DNA of 64,000 nt from Paludibacteraceae bacterium (GTDB lineage: Bacteria > Bacteroidota > Bacteroidia > Bacteroidales > Paludibacteraceae), in contig JAFRNH010000096.1 of assembly GCA_017430235.1 (NCBI GenBank), forward strand, positions 16,955-80,954. Direction: 5' to 3'. The stretch's first letter is position 1, and the number at the start of each line of letters is the position of its first letter. The notes under the pieces were generated by a model. The model made no database searches. It was not told the origin of the DNA and saw nothing but the letters and a program-made list of their open reading frames with translations. Position numbers and translations under genes: made by a program. Shown piece by piece: positions 43,912-52,868 of this stretch.

Positions 43912-44219
43912 TGCAACACAATGTTTACATATATATACTTGTAGCTTTTTTAGTCTCTTTCTTGGTTCGTGTTCTTCCACTGACATTGATACGCAAACCG
44001 ATAAAGAATGATTTCATTCGTTCATTCTTGTATTACGTACCCTACGTCACACTATCTGTGATGACGTTCCCTGCCATCATCAACGCAACACAGTCGCCCG
44101 TCGCAGGCTTTGTCGCCTTTGCCGTGAGCATTGTGGCTTCAGTGTTAGGTGCAAAACTCTTTTCTGTGGCTTGCATCAGTTGCATCACTGTGTTGATATT
44201 AGAATACATCATTATATAA
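43911..44219 (+). CDS. azlD: AzlD-family small exporter subunit
   Basis: 102 residues with four hydrophobic segments and RVLPLTLIRKPIKNDFIRSF (about 20-39), the AzlD marker. The ATG at 43911 overlaps the azlC TGA, which indicates translational coupling. It ends before a terminator at 44237. Confidence 0.9.
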   Translation: MQHNVYIYILVAFLVSFLVRVLPLTLIRKPIKNDFIRSFLYYVPYVTLSVMTFPAIINATQSPVAGFVAFAVSIVASVLGAKLFSVACISCITVLILEYIII

Positions 44220-44236
44220 GATTACGAAACAAAAAA

Positions 44237-44260
44237 AGCAGGTGACTCACATCACCTGCT
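44237..44260. terminator. Bidirectional terminator between azlD and hsp20
   Basis: AGCAGGTGA (44237-44245) and TCACCTGCT (44252-44260) with A-run on the left and A-rich right side. It serves convergent genes. Confidence 0.78.
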
Positions 44261-44279
44261 AAAAAGATAGAACGGTCGA

Positions 44280-44801
44280 TTATAACACCTCTATCTGTTT
44301 TATATTTTCTTTCTTTGTCTTTTTCGACATAGAAATGGTAAGAATTCCCTTTTCAACTTTTGCAGTGATAGACTCTTTATCAACATTCTCAGGGATTTCA
44401 AATGTCTCCTCGAAAGCATCCGTTTTTATCTGATGAGTAATGTAGTTGGTCTTATCTTCCTCCTCTTTTTTGTTAGCCTTCACATGCAAAATGCCATTGT
44501 CTAAGAAGACATTCACATCCTCCTTGTCCATACCAGGGACACTCATCATAATCTTATACATGTTATCATCCTCTGCAATATTCAATTGCATCTGATGATT
44601 GTAATAACAACCACACTCATTTTTTGATTTTGAATCGCCACACTGACAAGCGTTGTCAATCTGTTTATTCGAATGAACCGGGTAGCCGCTCTTCATATCG
44701 AATGGATGAGTGTACCAAAACATTGGCATACCAAAGTTAACTCCAAACACATTGTCCCAAAATGGACGAGTGAACATTTCTGAATTTCTAAGATCTAACA
44801 T
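44280..44801 (-). CDS. Small heat-shock protein (Hsp20 family) with cysteine-rich insert
   Basis: 173 residues from the ATG at 44801. A GGAGG sequence 7 bases upstream is an unusually strong Shine-Dalgarno for this phylum and decides the start. The alpha-crystallin domain covers about 75-165 (VPGMDKEDVNVFLDNGILHV, then KVEKGILTISMSK). The N-terminal arm contains NACQCGDSKSKNECGCY with cysteines 52, 54, 63 and 65, not usual for Hsp20 and possibly redox- or metal-sensing. It is an ATP-independent holdase for unfolded proteins. Confidence 0.88.
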   Translation of the reverse strand: MLDLRNSEMFTRPFWDNVFGVNFGMPMFWYTHPFDMKSGYPVHSNKQIDNACQCGDSKSKNECGCYYNHQMQLNIAEDDNMYKIMMSVPGMDKEDVNVFLDNGILHVKANKKEEEDKTNYITHQIKTDAFEETFEIPENVDKESITAKVEKGILTISMSKKTKKENIKQIEVL

Positions 44802-44819
44802 AATCGTATCCTCCAATAA

Positions 44820-44966
44820 TTGTAATTTTAAAGTTGTTGTAATTTTAAATTGTTGCCTTGCGGTAACACTTAGAATATATCAAAATGTGTGCTAACCCCA
44901 TTTTTTAATAGAAATAAGACATTTTGACAGATTTATATGATTTTTATATGACAATTTGTCTTATTT
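44820..44966 (-). promoter_or_regulatory. Leader with direct and inverted repeats upstream of hsp20
   Basis: A 13-base direct repeat TTGTAATTTTAAA occurs at 44820-44832 and 44837-44849, 17 bases apart. Further upstream AAATAAGACA (44912-44921) and TGTCTTATTT (44957-44966) form a perfect 10-base inverted repeat. No good TAnnTTTG box was fixed with certainty. These could be stress-regulator sites. Confidence 0.4.
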
Positions 44967-45042
44967 TCAACGGCTTGTATAACAAATGAAATGAGAGGAG
45001 GATGGTATTATATAAGGTGAGTTGTATAAATTAACGTAAAAA

Positions 45043-45076
45043 AATAGAGTCGCCGGGGAACCCCAACGACTCTATT
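45043..45076 (-). terminator. Terminator of fba
   Basis: AATAGAGTCG (45043-45052) and CGACTCTATT (45067-45076). Read on the minus strand the hairpin is followed by TTTTTTT (45042-45036). Confidence 0.85.
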
Positions 45077-45099
45077 CGATTTATGGAAGTTTTGTAATA

Positions 45100-46098
45100 T
45101 TAAGCTTTTCCGTCGCTACCAAGAACATTGATGATCTTGTGTATGTACATCTTCTTCATGTTCTCACGAGCTGGCTTCAAATATTGACGAGGGTCGAAGT
45201 GACTTGGGTTCTCATCGAAATATTTACGGATAGCAGCCGTCATAGCCAAACGAGAGTCAGAGTCGATGTTGATCTTACATACAGCGCTCTTAGAAGCCTC
45301 ACGCAATTGCTCTTCAGGAATACCAACAGCATCTGGCAATTTACCACCGTGAGCGTTGATAGTATCAACTTCCTCTTGAGGAACTGAAGAAGAACCGTGA
45401 AGAACGATAGGGAAACCAGGCAATTTTTGCTCGATAGCGTGAAGAACATCGAATGCCAATGGAGGAGGAACCAATTTACCAGTCTTAGGGTCACGAGTAC
45501 ATTGTTCTGGTTTGAACTTGTAAGCACCGTGAGAAGTACCGATTGAGATAGCCAATGAATCGCAACCTGTACGAGTAGCGAAGTCGATTACCTCTTCTGG
45601 TTTTGTGTAGTGAGATTCCTCAGCTTGAACCTCATCCTCAACACCTGCCAATACACCCAACTCAGCCTCTACAGTTACATCATACTTGTGAGCGTATTCA
45701 ACAACTTTCTTAGTCAAAGCGATATTGTCCTCATAAGGCAATGAAGAACCATCGATCATAACTGAAGAGAAACCATTGTCGATACAATCCTTGCAAAGTT
45801 CGAAGCTATCACCGTGATCCAAGTGAAGAACGATTTGTGGATTAGCCATACCTAATTCCTTAGCGTATTCAACAGCACCTTGTGCCATGTAACGCAAGAT
45901 AGTACCGTTAGCATAGTTTCTTGCACCTTTAGAAACCTGCATGATGACAGGTGACTTTGTTTCTACTGCTGCTTGAACGATAGCTTGCATTTGCTCCATA
46001 GTATTGAAGTTGAATGCAGGGATTGCATATCCTCCCTTGACTGCTTTAGCAAACATATCTCTCGTGTTTACCAAGCCTAGATCTTTGTAATTAACCAT
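45100..46098 (-). CDS. fba: Class II fructose-bisphosphate aldolase
   Basis: 332 residues with the class II metal site: LHLDHGDSFELCKDCI (about 90-105), EAELGVLAGVEDEV and VLHGSSSVPQEE. It splits fructose 1,6-bisphosphate in glycolysis using a divalent metal. Monocistronic with its own promoter box (46144-46151) and terminator. Confidence 0.95.
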   Translation of the reverse strand: MVNYKDLGLVNTRDMFAKAVKGGYAIPAFNFNTMEQMQAIVQAAVETKSPVIMQVSKGARNYANGTILRYMAQGAVEYAKELGMANPQIVLHLDHGDSFELCKDCIDNGFSSVMIDGSSLPYEDNIALTKKVVEYAHKYDVTVEAELGVLAGVEDEVQAEESHYTKPEEVIDFATRTGCDSLAISIGTSHGAYKFKPEQCTRDPKTGKLVPPPLAFDVLHAIEQKLPGFPIVLHGSSSVPQEEVDTINAHGGKLPDAVGIPEEQLREASKSAVCKINIDSDSRLAMTAAIRKYFDENPSHFDPRQYLKPARENMKKMYIHKIINVLGSDGKA

Positions 46099-46143
46099 TC
46101 TACTTAATTATTTAATAAATTAAAAATTCTCTTTTCGAGGTTA

Positions 46144-46151
46144 CAAAGATA
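46144..46151 (-). promoter_or_regulatory. -7 box of fba
   Basis: CAAAGATA reads TATCTTTG on the minus strand, 46 bases before the ATG. It lies just below the MATE gene stop. Confidence 0.5.
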
Positions 46152-46162
46152 TAAAAAAATTT

Positions 46163-47518
46163 TTATGACATGTACTTCTTTGTCCTCTTAAAAAACATAA
46201 AGATAAGTATCGCCGATGCAAGATATAATTCAACAACATAACCTATCCATACACCAACCGCGCCCATACCCTTGTAAATGCCAAAGTAATAGCTGACACA
46301 CAAGCACACCACCACATAGCACACGAAGGCCGTCACCATTGGCGTGATAACATCTGCCAATCCTCTCAAAGCTCCTATCGTAACTGTTTGCAGTCCGTCA
46401 CCAATTTGATAGATACCCACCATCATGATCAATGTCGACGCCAACTCAATCACCGCCGGATCATTCGTAAAAAACGAGGCGATTTGCGTTTTGAAAATCA
46501 GCATTAGAATGGAACATGTGCCCATAAACGCCAAACTCAAATGCATAGAGGCAATGCCCGCCTTACGCATGGAGGCATAGTCTTTCACCCCTATCTGATG
46601 ACTCACCCGAATGGTCGTGGCGGCAGCGATTCCACAACTTATCATCCACGTCACCGCCGATATGTTGATAGCGATCTGATGACTTGCTAAAGCAATCTCT
46701 CCACACCACCCAACAAACATCACCGCCACATTCATACCCGTCGTTTCCAACAACATCTGAAGTCCTATCGGTGCACTGATCTTCAACAACTGATTCAAGC
46801 ATCTCTTGGAAAAATGATTGCGCTTAAAAAACAAAAAATATTTTGAATAGGGAGCCCGCTTGTATACAACAGCAACAAACGCTACAGCCATTAGCACTCT
46901 GGATATAAGCGTGGCATAAGCAGCTCCGGCAACACCAAATTTCGGACATCCCCAAACACCAAATATCATCACATAATTGAGAAGAATATTCAAGGCGTTA
47001 CCTATAATCGTGATAACCATGGCATAATGGGTATTGCCACACCCCTCCATAAACTGTTTGAAAGCTTGAAACAAAAGCACAAACGGCAATGATGCAAGAA
47101 GTATCCTATAATAAGTGGTGGCAAGTGGCCATACATCATCCGACTGTCCTAATCGATCCAAGAAAAAAGAGACAACAAGCATTGCACATCCCACAAGGAT
47201 GGTCACTATAAGATTAAACAGAATGGAGTTCTGAAACAACTCCGCCGCCTTGCGATGATGTCCCGCGGCAAACTCACGACCAATCAGAGGCGTAGAACCG
47301 AAAGAGAGACCCAAAGAACAGGCAAATCCAATAAAAAAAGCAGCACCTCCAAAAGAGGCTGCCGCCAACTCCGTGGTTCCTAAATGACCTACCATAATGG
47401 TGTCGGCCAACTGAACTGTTCCTTGACCCAATTGAGCTAACATGACAGGAAAGGCAATCTTCAAATTTCTTCGATAAAAGGGGAAATAAGAACGAAAATA
47501 GTCTATTAAAAAGGTCAT
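46163..47518 (-). CDS. MATE-family multidrug/cation efflux protein
   Basis: 451 residues from the ATG at 47518 (an upstream TTG is rejected). Twelve TM segments in two halves. MLAQLGQGTVQLADTIMVG at the N-terminus is typical of NorM-like MATE carriers, and the second half repeats this with HQIAINISAVTWMISCG. It exports drugs or other organic cations using an ion gradient. Downstream fba has its own promoter. Confidence 0.9.
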   Translation of the reverse strand: MTFLIDYFRSYFPFYRRNLKIAFPVMLAQLGQGTVQLADTIMVGHLGTTELAAASFGGAAFFIGFACSLGLSFGSTPLIGREFAAGHHRKAAELFQNSILFNLIVTILVGCAMLVVSFFLDRLGQSDDVWPLATTYYRILLASLPFVLLFQAFKQFMEGCGNTHYAMVITIIGNALNILLNYVMIFGVWGCPKFGVAGAAYATLISRVLMAVAFVAVVYKRAPYSKYFLFFKRNHFSKRCLNQLLKISAPIGLQMLLETTGMNVAVMFVGWCGEIALASHQIAINISAVTWMISCGIAAATTIRVSHQIGVKDYASMRKAGIASMHLSLAFMGTCSILMLIFKTQIASFFTNDPAVIELASTLIMMVGIYQIGDGLQTVTIGALRGLADVITPMVTAFVCYVVVCLCVSYYFGIYKGMGAVGVWIGYVVELYLASAILIFMFFKRTKKYMS

Positions 47519-47537
47519 GTCTATCAATGTTTTTTTG

Positions 47538-47568
47538 CAAAGTTACGACCTTTCCCATGGAAAATCAA
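47538..47568 (-). promoter_or_regulatory. Promoter of the MATE gene
   Basis: On the minus strand TTG (47568-47566), 20 bases, TAACTTTG (47545-47538), 19 bases before the ATG at 47518. A near-consensus promoter. Confidence 0.7.
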
Positions 47569-47620
47569 GACCTCCCATAAAAAAACTATGATTTTTGCTT
47601 GCTTTTGTGGATATAATTTG

Positions 47621-47628
47621 TAATTTTG
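47621..47628 (+). promoter_or_regulatory. -7 box of the lipoprotein gene
   Basis: TAATTTTG, 35 bases before the ATG at 47664. It diverges from the MATE promoter. Confidence 0.5.
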
Positions 47629-47663
47629 CCCCTTGTAAGTTATAAAAACACAGACATATTGTT

Positions 47664-48143
47664 ATGAACAAATATATAATAGAGGTTACTAAGGTACTTG
47701 TCTCTTTCTTATTTATTGTAGGGTTAACAGCCTGTAAGAAGGAAGAAAAGATGGAGGTCTCGGGCACATTTGTGAAGACCATCCGATATGACTATGACAA
47801 GTATATAAAGAATTTGGAAGTCAACGAGGACAATGAAGAACTCGTAATGACCTACGAATTCGATATGGACAAAGGGGAAGGTATGATGGTTCGAAAAGGA
47901 TTGAGTCTTTGCAACTGTAATGCAAAACCAGTGTCAAAAGTTACCGTCGAGAAAAATAAAATAACAATAGAAAATGTATTTCCTGAAAGCGGTGGAACAT
48001 GCAACAATTTCTTCGACGTATACACAAAAATAAAGGGTGTGCAAAAACAAAAATATCACATTGAAATCATAGAAGGACAATTTGGATATTACACATTTGA
48101 CATAGATTTGTCTGAAGAAACTGAGGGGAAATATTACTATTAA
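47664..48143 (+). CDS. Small lipoprotein, unknown function
   Basis: 159 residues. Signal peptide with lipobox LTAC (cysteine about 24) followed by KKEEKME. The mature part is beta-rich with four cysteines in CNCNAKPV and GGTCNNFF. No domain recognised. It is divergent from the MATE gene and followed by its own terminator. Confidence 0.68.
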   Translation: MNKYIIEVTKVLVSFLFIVGLTACKKEEKMEVSGTFVKTIRYDYDKYIKNLEVNEDNEELVMTYEFDMDKGEGMMVRKGLSLCNCNAKPVSKVTVEKNKITIENVFPESGGTCNNFFDVYTKIKGVQKQKYHIEIIEGQFGYYTFDIDLSEETEGKYYY

Positions 48144-48193
48144 CAAACAATAATAACCCAAAAGAATAACAATTACAAACTAGATAAAAGAAC

Positions 48194-48229
48194 AAAAGGA
48201 ATAGGCAGTTTTTGCGTATTCCTTTTTTT
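48194..48229 (+). terminator. Terminator after the lipoprotein gene
   Basis: AAAAGGAATA (48194-48203) and TATTCCTTTT (48217-48226) followed by more T residues. Confidence 0.75.
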
Positions 48230-48253
48230 ATAAAACCAAAAATTCAGATTCTT

Positions 48254-48673
48254 ATGAAATACATTATCTCATGTCTCACCTATAATTACGCCAGATTTTC
48301 TGGTCGTGCCCGTCGCAAAGAGTATTGGATGTTTCAGCTTTTCAATATTCCCTTCTTTGTGCTTATAAAATATTTTGCTGAAATATCAAGCATTTTCTAT
48401 TTCATCTCTATACTCTTGACCTTCATTTTTTTTATACCATTTTTATCCGTAACTGTACGTCGTCTACACGACACTAACAGACCTGGTACGTGGTCTTTAC
48501 TCACCATACCTGTCTACCTAGAAGAGATGTTCAAGATCATACATTGGCCAAATACCGTAACCATAACAATTGCCATAATCGGATCAATCATATTACTTGT
48601 TATGATGATTATGCCAGGGAATGAAGGCGAAAATCAATATGGTCCAGATCCAAAAGATTTGGACATTGAGTGA
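48254..48673 (+). CDS. DUF805 family membrane protein
   Basis: 139 residues from the ATG at 48254; an upstream TTG within the terminator region is rejected. The pattern YNYARFSGRARRKEYWMFQLF, and VRRLHDTNRPGTWSL in the middle, is diagnostic of DUF805 (YhaH-like). About four TM segments. Tail with NQYGPDPK, also a family feature. Function of DUF805 is not known. Confidence 0.88.
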   Translation: MKYIISCLTYNYARFSGRARRKEYWMFQLFNIPFFVLIKYFAEISSIFYFISILLTFIFFIPFLSVTVRRLHDTNRPGTWSLLTIPVYLEEMFKIIHWPNTVTITIAIIGSIILLVMMIMPGNEGENQYGPDPKDLDIE

Positions 48674-48696
48674 CAATGATGTGATTGTAAATCACA

Positions 48697-49554
48697 TCAT
48701 TGTTTCTGTTCCTTCGTCAATTTCAGCACAATATTGCCATCCTCCACAACAACATTCGCCGTTCTTTCCATTACAAGCTCCATCTGCCAATTACCCTTGC
48801 CCCATCGAGAAGAGTTGAAGGTGTCAAAATCATCTGTCCATCGCTCCACAAAAGAGTCTGTTTCTGCATCATAATCATACACCTTAACATAGTCTATGTA
48901 TTGTGCTATCGGAATATTCTTTTGATTGAATTGACCTACCCATCCTACACTAGAACTTGCCCAAAGATTAAATCGAAGACTTTGAGACTCAACCAAACTT
49001 TCCACCTGCTTATAGGTCATATCACTCATGACGGCAGTCTCTCTCTGTACCACACCATCAAGATACCAAATCACTCCATCCGGTTTCCACTCTATCGTAT
49101 AGACATGATAATCACTATTCACTGGAGACGAGAGGTTGTGCATTTTCTCTGACGTCACCTTAGCAGTCAATTCTCCCGTGATGATATTCGATTGAAATGC
49201 AGAAGGATTCTTTCCTATCACCTCTATATCAATTTCATTCCAAACCTTCCCATTACCCCTATAAGAGTCATTGTAGTAAAGGAACATCGAACTAATACAT
49301 CCTGGGGCATAAGCCATCTTCATTCTTGCTTCAAAACGACCATACTTAAACGACTCTTTTGTATAAAGTTCTGCTCCATAATATTTAAAATCATCATTCG
49401 TAAAATTATCATCCTGATTCTGATCTGGTATAGAGTCATTCTGTTCATTCTTTGGAGGTGCAGGCAACTGCTTGTCATCTTCCTCATCTTCCTTAGAACA
49501 TGACAACACGGTTGTCACAAGTCCTAAACATAAAAAATAATGCCAAATTTTCAT
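48697..49554 (-). CDS. Circularly permuted GH16 beta-glucanase (lichenase-like) lipoprotein
   Basis: 285 residues. Lipobox VLSC with Cys19, followed by acidic SKEDEEDD, which suggests surface exposure. Catalytic motif WNEIDIEVIG (E107, D109, E111). The order of strands is unusual: the segment WTDDFDTFNSSRWGKGNW, normally near the start of bacterial lichenases, is at the C-terminus (about 240-257), while GAELYTKESFKYGRFEARMK leads. This matches the naturally permuted 1,3-1,4-beta-glucanase of Fibrobacter succinogenes. It would cut mixed-linkage glucans of cereal cell walls. Confidence 0.88.
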   Translation of the reverse strand: MKIWHYFLCLGLVTTVLSCSKEDEEDDKQLPAPPKNEQNDSIPDQNQDDNFTNDDFKYYGAELYTKESFKYGRFEARMKMAYAPGCISSMFLYYNDSYRGNGKVWNEIDIEVIGKNPSAFQSNIITGELTAKVTSEKMHNLSSPVNSDYHVYTIEWKPDGVIWYLDGVVQRETAVMSDMTYKQVESLVESQSLRFNLWASSSVGWVGQFNQKNIPIAQYIDYVKVYDYDAETDSFVERWTDDFDTFNSSRWGKGNWQMELVMERTANVVVEDGNIVLKLTKEQKQ

Positions 49555-49581
49555 ACAGTATGTTTTTTATAATTATTACTA

Positions 49582-49613
49582 CAAAAATAGAAAGATTTAG
49601 ATGTGTACAGCAA
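49582..49613 (-). promoter_or_regulatory. Promoter of the GH16 gene
   Basis: On the minus strand TTG (49613-49611), 21 bases, TATTTTTG (49589-49582), 28 bases before the ATG. Confidence 0.6.
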
Positions 49614-49680
49614 CTTATTTCATGGATTTTTCGTTTAATTTCGGGTAGAAAAGTCGCATTTTCGAACCACTCACACAAAA

Positions 49681-49708
49681 AAAGGCGACCTTCACCAAGA
49701 TCGCCTTT
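49681..49708 (-). terminator. Terminator of the GH9 gene
   Basis: AAAGGCGA (49681-49688) and TCGCCTTT (49701-49708). On the minus strand the hairpin runs into TTTTTTT. It separates the GH9 and GH16 transcripts. Confidence 0.82.
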
Positions 49709-49729
49709 AATATCATTCAAAAAGAACTT

Positions 49730-52699
49730 TTATTCTTTTATGATTCTTCGTGTCACAGTGTTTTTACTGTTTTGGATTCGTACCACATAGATACCCTTAG
49801 GTAGGTCGGATACATTAATACCACATTTAAGTTGTTGATAGGTGAAGTTACCTGCTTTGACAACTGTTCCCAACAAGTTCACAAATTCTACCGTTACATC
49901 ATCAGCCAAGTCGCCATTTGAGAGTTCGATATGAAGAAGTTCTCTACATGGGTTAGGGTATGATGTGCAGATCTCTGATTGAATGTCAGGAGAGGAAACT
50001 CCATTTCCCTTTATAGCTTTCACCACCGTACGTGCACATCCCGAACCTGTTGTGACTTGCCAATTTGCAAGTGCAGGGAATCCTTTGCTTTGATTGCCCG
50101 AACCCGTGAAAGTAAGAGGGTCTCCTTGATGAGCAAAAGATGAATAGTCTGAGATGTTTTCATAATATGCGATAGCAAATGCCGAACATTTACAAGTAAG
50201 AGAGTAAGAGTCTTCTTTTTCAATCTCTATCGGATTACTGAAAGTTACAGTGACGAACTTATTTCCCGATGATACTTGGAAAGCATCTGAAGTGAAACTC
50301 TTTTTCTTTCCGCCCGTTTCCAACTCAGCCGTTACTGTCTGACTTCCCGTATTATATGGATTTCCTAAGATATAAAGAGAAATAGAAGTGATGCTACAAG
50401 GTTTGCTTGCTGTGAATTTTGCAGCAATATCACCCCAGTTGACACCTGTTCCAGAGAATGTTTTCTCGGTCGGACCAACAACAATGTTCATCTCACCCGC
50501 ATCTTGTACATAGAAAGTCTTATCTGCTGTGATGGTGGTAGTGTAGGTGCTTCCCGTTGCTAAAGGAGTTCCTCCTTCCTGTACATCATACCATTCGTAA
50601 TCACCCTCATCCTCAACTGTCATCGTCACCTTACCTGATGCGTCTGAAACAGCATCTGGAATGTTAGGTAACAAAGAGGTAACATTAAATGGAAGTTCTT
50701 TAGCTTCGCAATTGGCAGCCGAAATCTTACATGTATATTCGCCTCCTTTGGTAAATGTGTAAGATGCGGTTGTAACATTCTTCAATTCTGCTCCATCTTT
50801 GTACCATTGATAGGTGACTGGAATATCTCCGTAATCTAGATCTACTGTTACTTGAGAAGGATCACATAGTTCGATATTAGGTTCATAGTCATACGCAGGA
50901 AGAGCTGCAATGACACTAACGGTTGCGCTAGTGGTCCACGCTCCAGCTGAATCAATTTCACATTTGTATTCTCCTGAAGTAGTTACCGTAAGTGCTGTTA
51001 ATGAAGTAGATGAATCCACTTTTTTGTCATTCAAATACCATGTGAACACCTTTTTACCATCAGCAGGCACCTTAGAATCCAATACGATGGAACGCATTCC
51101 ACAAAGAGATCTCGTTCCGCTCAAATCAGGTGTAGGGTGTCCGAACTTGTTGACATTGACAGGGTTGATGATGGAGTTGATATAACCCAATGCACCAACC
51201 AATCCGGCGTTGTAGTCGATACCACCTTCTGAATAGGTGTAATCAGCACCAGGAACATCGTTATAGCTACCATCCAAATTACCACCGACAAGATAACCCA
51301 ACTGACTATATTGAGATTTGATGGAAACGCCTGTCTCCTTATCTGTATCTTCTCCATAGAAGTTTCTGTGGTGAACATACTTAGGTGATTTGCTTCCGAA
51401 ACCAGTGATGTAAGAGAGGTTACCTGAGTTCTTACCCATAATATATTCTATGGTGTACAAAGAATATTGGTTGATTGAAGACATTTCGCCCTTCAACTTA
51501 TTATACAAACCATACACAAATGCTTGGTTAGCAGGGAAACGAAGGATACCCCATGCACCTTTTTGCTTGTTCAGCATATAACCAGATGTTGGCTTGTACA
51601 TTTGATTAACGTAAAAGTCCATCACATTCATGGCTTTTTCACTATACGATGAAGCAGAACCGAAAGAGGCAATTAGGTAGGCTGCCAAATCATCCGTATT
51701 GTTGTAACAAAGAGAATAGTTGTAGTTATAGTCTTTCTCTTCATTCATCCATGTACAATTTTTCTCTGCTTCTGTCAAATATTTTTTATCACCAGTCGTA
51801 CGATACAACTCAGCATTGAAAATCACAATATCTGTTATGAATTTAGGTTTTGAACCATAAAAACCACCAGCAGACGAGTTTCCTTGTGCTGTACCATTCA
51901 CAAACTCATAAGCCACCAATGCTTTTGCAAGACACTGCTGTGCGTAATCAGGATCAAACGGTTTGTAGAGACGTGCCATAGCAGCAAGGGCAGAACCACA
52001 TAGAGCCGCCATAGAAGTCACATTTCCAGAGGCTTTAGAAACAGGTCTGGAACCACCTGCCTCACCACCTTCGTTGTTAGGCAACGTAGCCATCACTGAA
52101 GCTGTCACCCAATGTTTGTGATCCAAATCACCATCACCCACCTGATAATAGAAGACAGAACTGCTTCTTACACATTTCATCAGATAATCGGTAGCATACT
52201 TCACCTCATCCAAGATGTCGGGAATACCATTAGGAGCACCTTTCTTGCCCTCCCATGTGTAATCACCCGATGAAATGTATCCTTTATAATCGAATGAGTA
52301 ATAATCATCATATCCTTCTGGGAACTCGGAATATCCCAATAACAACATATAGGCAGAGTAAAACTCCGTCTGTCCGAATTTCACATGGTCACCACAATCA
52401 AACCATCCACCCGTCAAATCATAATCGCCATCTGCATCTTTCACAAAGGATTGTCCCTTTTTGAAATTGCCAAGATATGATTGCAGCGCATTTGGAACAC
52501 CTGTTGGCTCATGTTCTGCCAACAACCAGTTAGGTCCCACTCCGGAACGTTGTGCACCGTAAAAACGAGTTGTCATCCACAATGCCTTTTGATACTGTTC
52601 CTTGTCAAAAGAGAGTGAGTTCTGAGCAACCGCCCCCAATGTGGAGGAGAAAACCATCGTTGCTCCTAATATGTACTTAATAACTTTATTCATGTTCAT
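49730..52699 (-). CDS. Secreted GH9 endoglucanase with Ig-like modules and T9SS sorting domain
   Basis: 989 residues. Signal peptide ends AVAQ (about 26). The GH9 catalytic domain spans about 30-515, with the catalytic base in GGWFDCGDH (D101, D104), HHRNFYGED (near 443-451) and acid E491 in YSEGGIDYNAG. Three Ig-like repeats follow (about 530-760, each with a WY...GEY/F...C pattern) and a beta-sandwich region to about 905. The C-terminal 75 residues (SYPNPCRELLHIEL to RIIKE) are a type A T9SS domain. It should be exported by T9SS and cut cellulose or related glucans. It lacks the usual N-terminal Ig domain. Confidence 0.93.
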   Translation of the reverse strand: MNMNKVIKYILGATMVFSSTLGAVAQNSLSFDKEQYQKALWMTTRFYGAQRSGVGPNWLLAEHEPTGVPNALQSYLGNFKKGQSFVKDADGDYDLTGGWFDCGDHVKFGQTEFYSAYMLLLGYSEFPEGYDDYYSFDYKGYISSGDYTWEGKKGAPNGIPDILDEVKYATDYLMKCVRSSSVFYYQVGDGDLDHKHWVTASVMATLPNNEGGEAGGSRPVSKASGNVTSMAALCGSALAAMARLYKPFDPDYAQQCLAKALVAYEFVNGTAQGNSSAGGFYGSKPKFITDIVIFNAELYRTTGDKKYLTEAEKNCTWMNEEKDYNYNYSLCYNNTDDLAAYLIASFGSASSYSEKAMNVMDFYVNQMYKPTSGYMLNKQKGAWGILRFPANQAFVYGLYNKLKGEMSSINQYSLYTIEYIMGKNSGNLSYITGFGSKSPKYVHHRNFYGEDTDKETGVSIKSQYSQLGYLVGGNLDGSYNDVPGADYTYSEGGIDYNAGLVGALGYINSIINPVNVNKFGHPTPDLSGTRSLCGMRSIVLDSKVPADGKKVFTWYLNDKKVDSSTSLTALTVTTSGEYKCEIDSAGAWTTSATVSVIAALPAYDYEPNIELCDPSQVTVDLDYGDIPVTYQWYKDGAELKNVTTASYTFTKGGEYTCKISAANCEAKELPFNVTSLLPNIPDAVSDASGKVTMTVEDEGDYEWYDVQEGGTPLATGSTYTTTITADKTFYVQDAGEMNIVVGPTEKTFSGTGVNWGDIAAKFTASKPCSITSISLYILGNPYNTGSQTVTAELETGGKKKSFTSDAFQVSSGNKFVTVTFSNPIEIEKEDSYSLTCKCSAFAIAYYENISDYSSFAHQGDPLTFTGSGNQSKGFPALANWQVTTGSGCARTVVKAIKGNGVSSPDIQSEICTSYPNPCRELLHIELSNGDLADDVTVEFVNLLGTVVKAGNFTYQQLKCGINVSDLPKGIYVVRIQNSKNTVTRRIIKE

Positions 52700-52868
52700 G
52701 TTTACGCCTATTATATGTTTTAAAATTAATACTTAACAATTAAAAATCCTGTCTACTAATTTATTTATGGTGAGTTCTTTACACGAAACGAATATAAAAC
52801 CCACCCTATATTATGGAAATGCTAATATAGGGAAAAAATGGATATGTCAAAGAGATTTTACCTAATTT

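Noticed and set aside
49730-52699. Possible cellulosome-type scaffold or dockerin at the GH9 C-terminus
   Set aside because: The C-terminal end is a clear T9SS sorting domain and no dockerin calcium loops are present.
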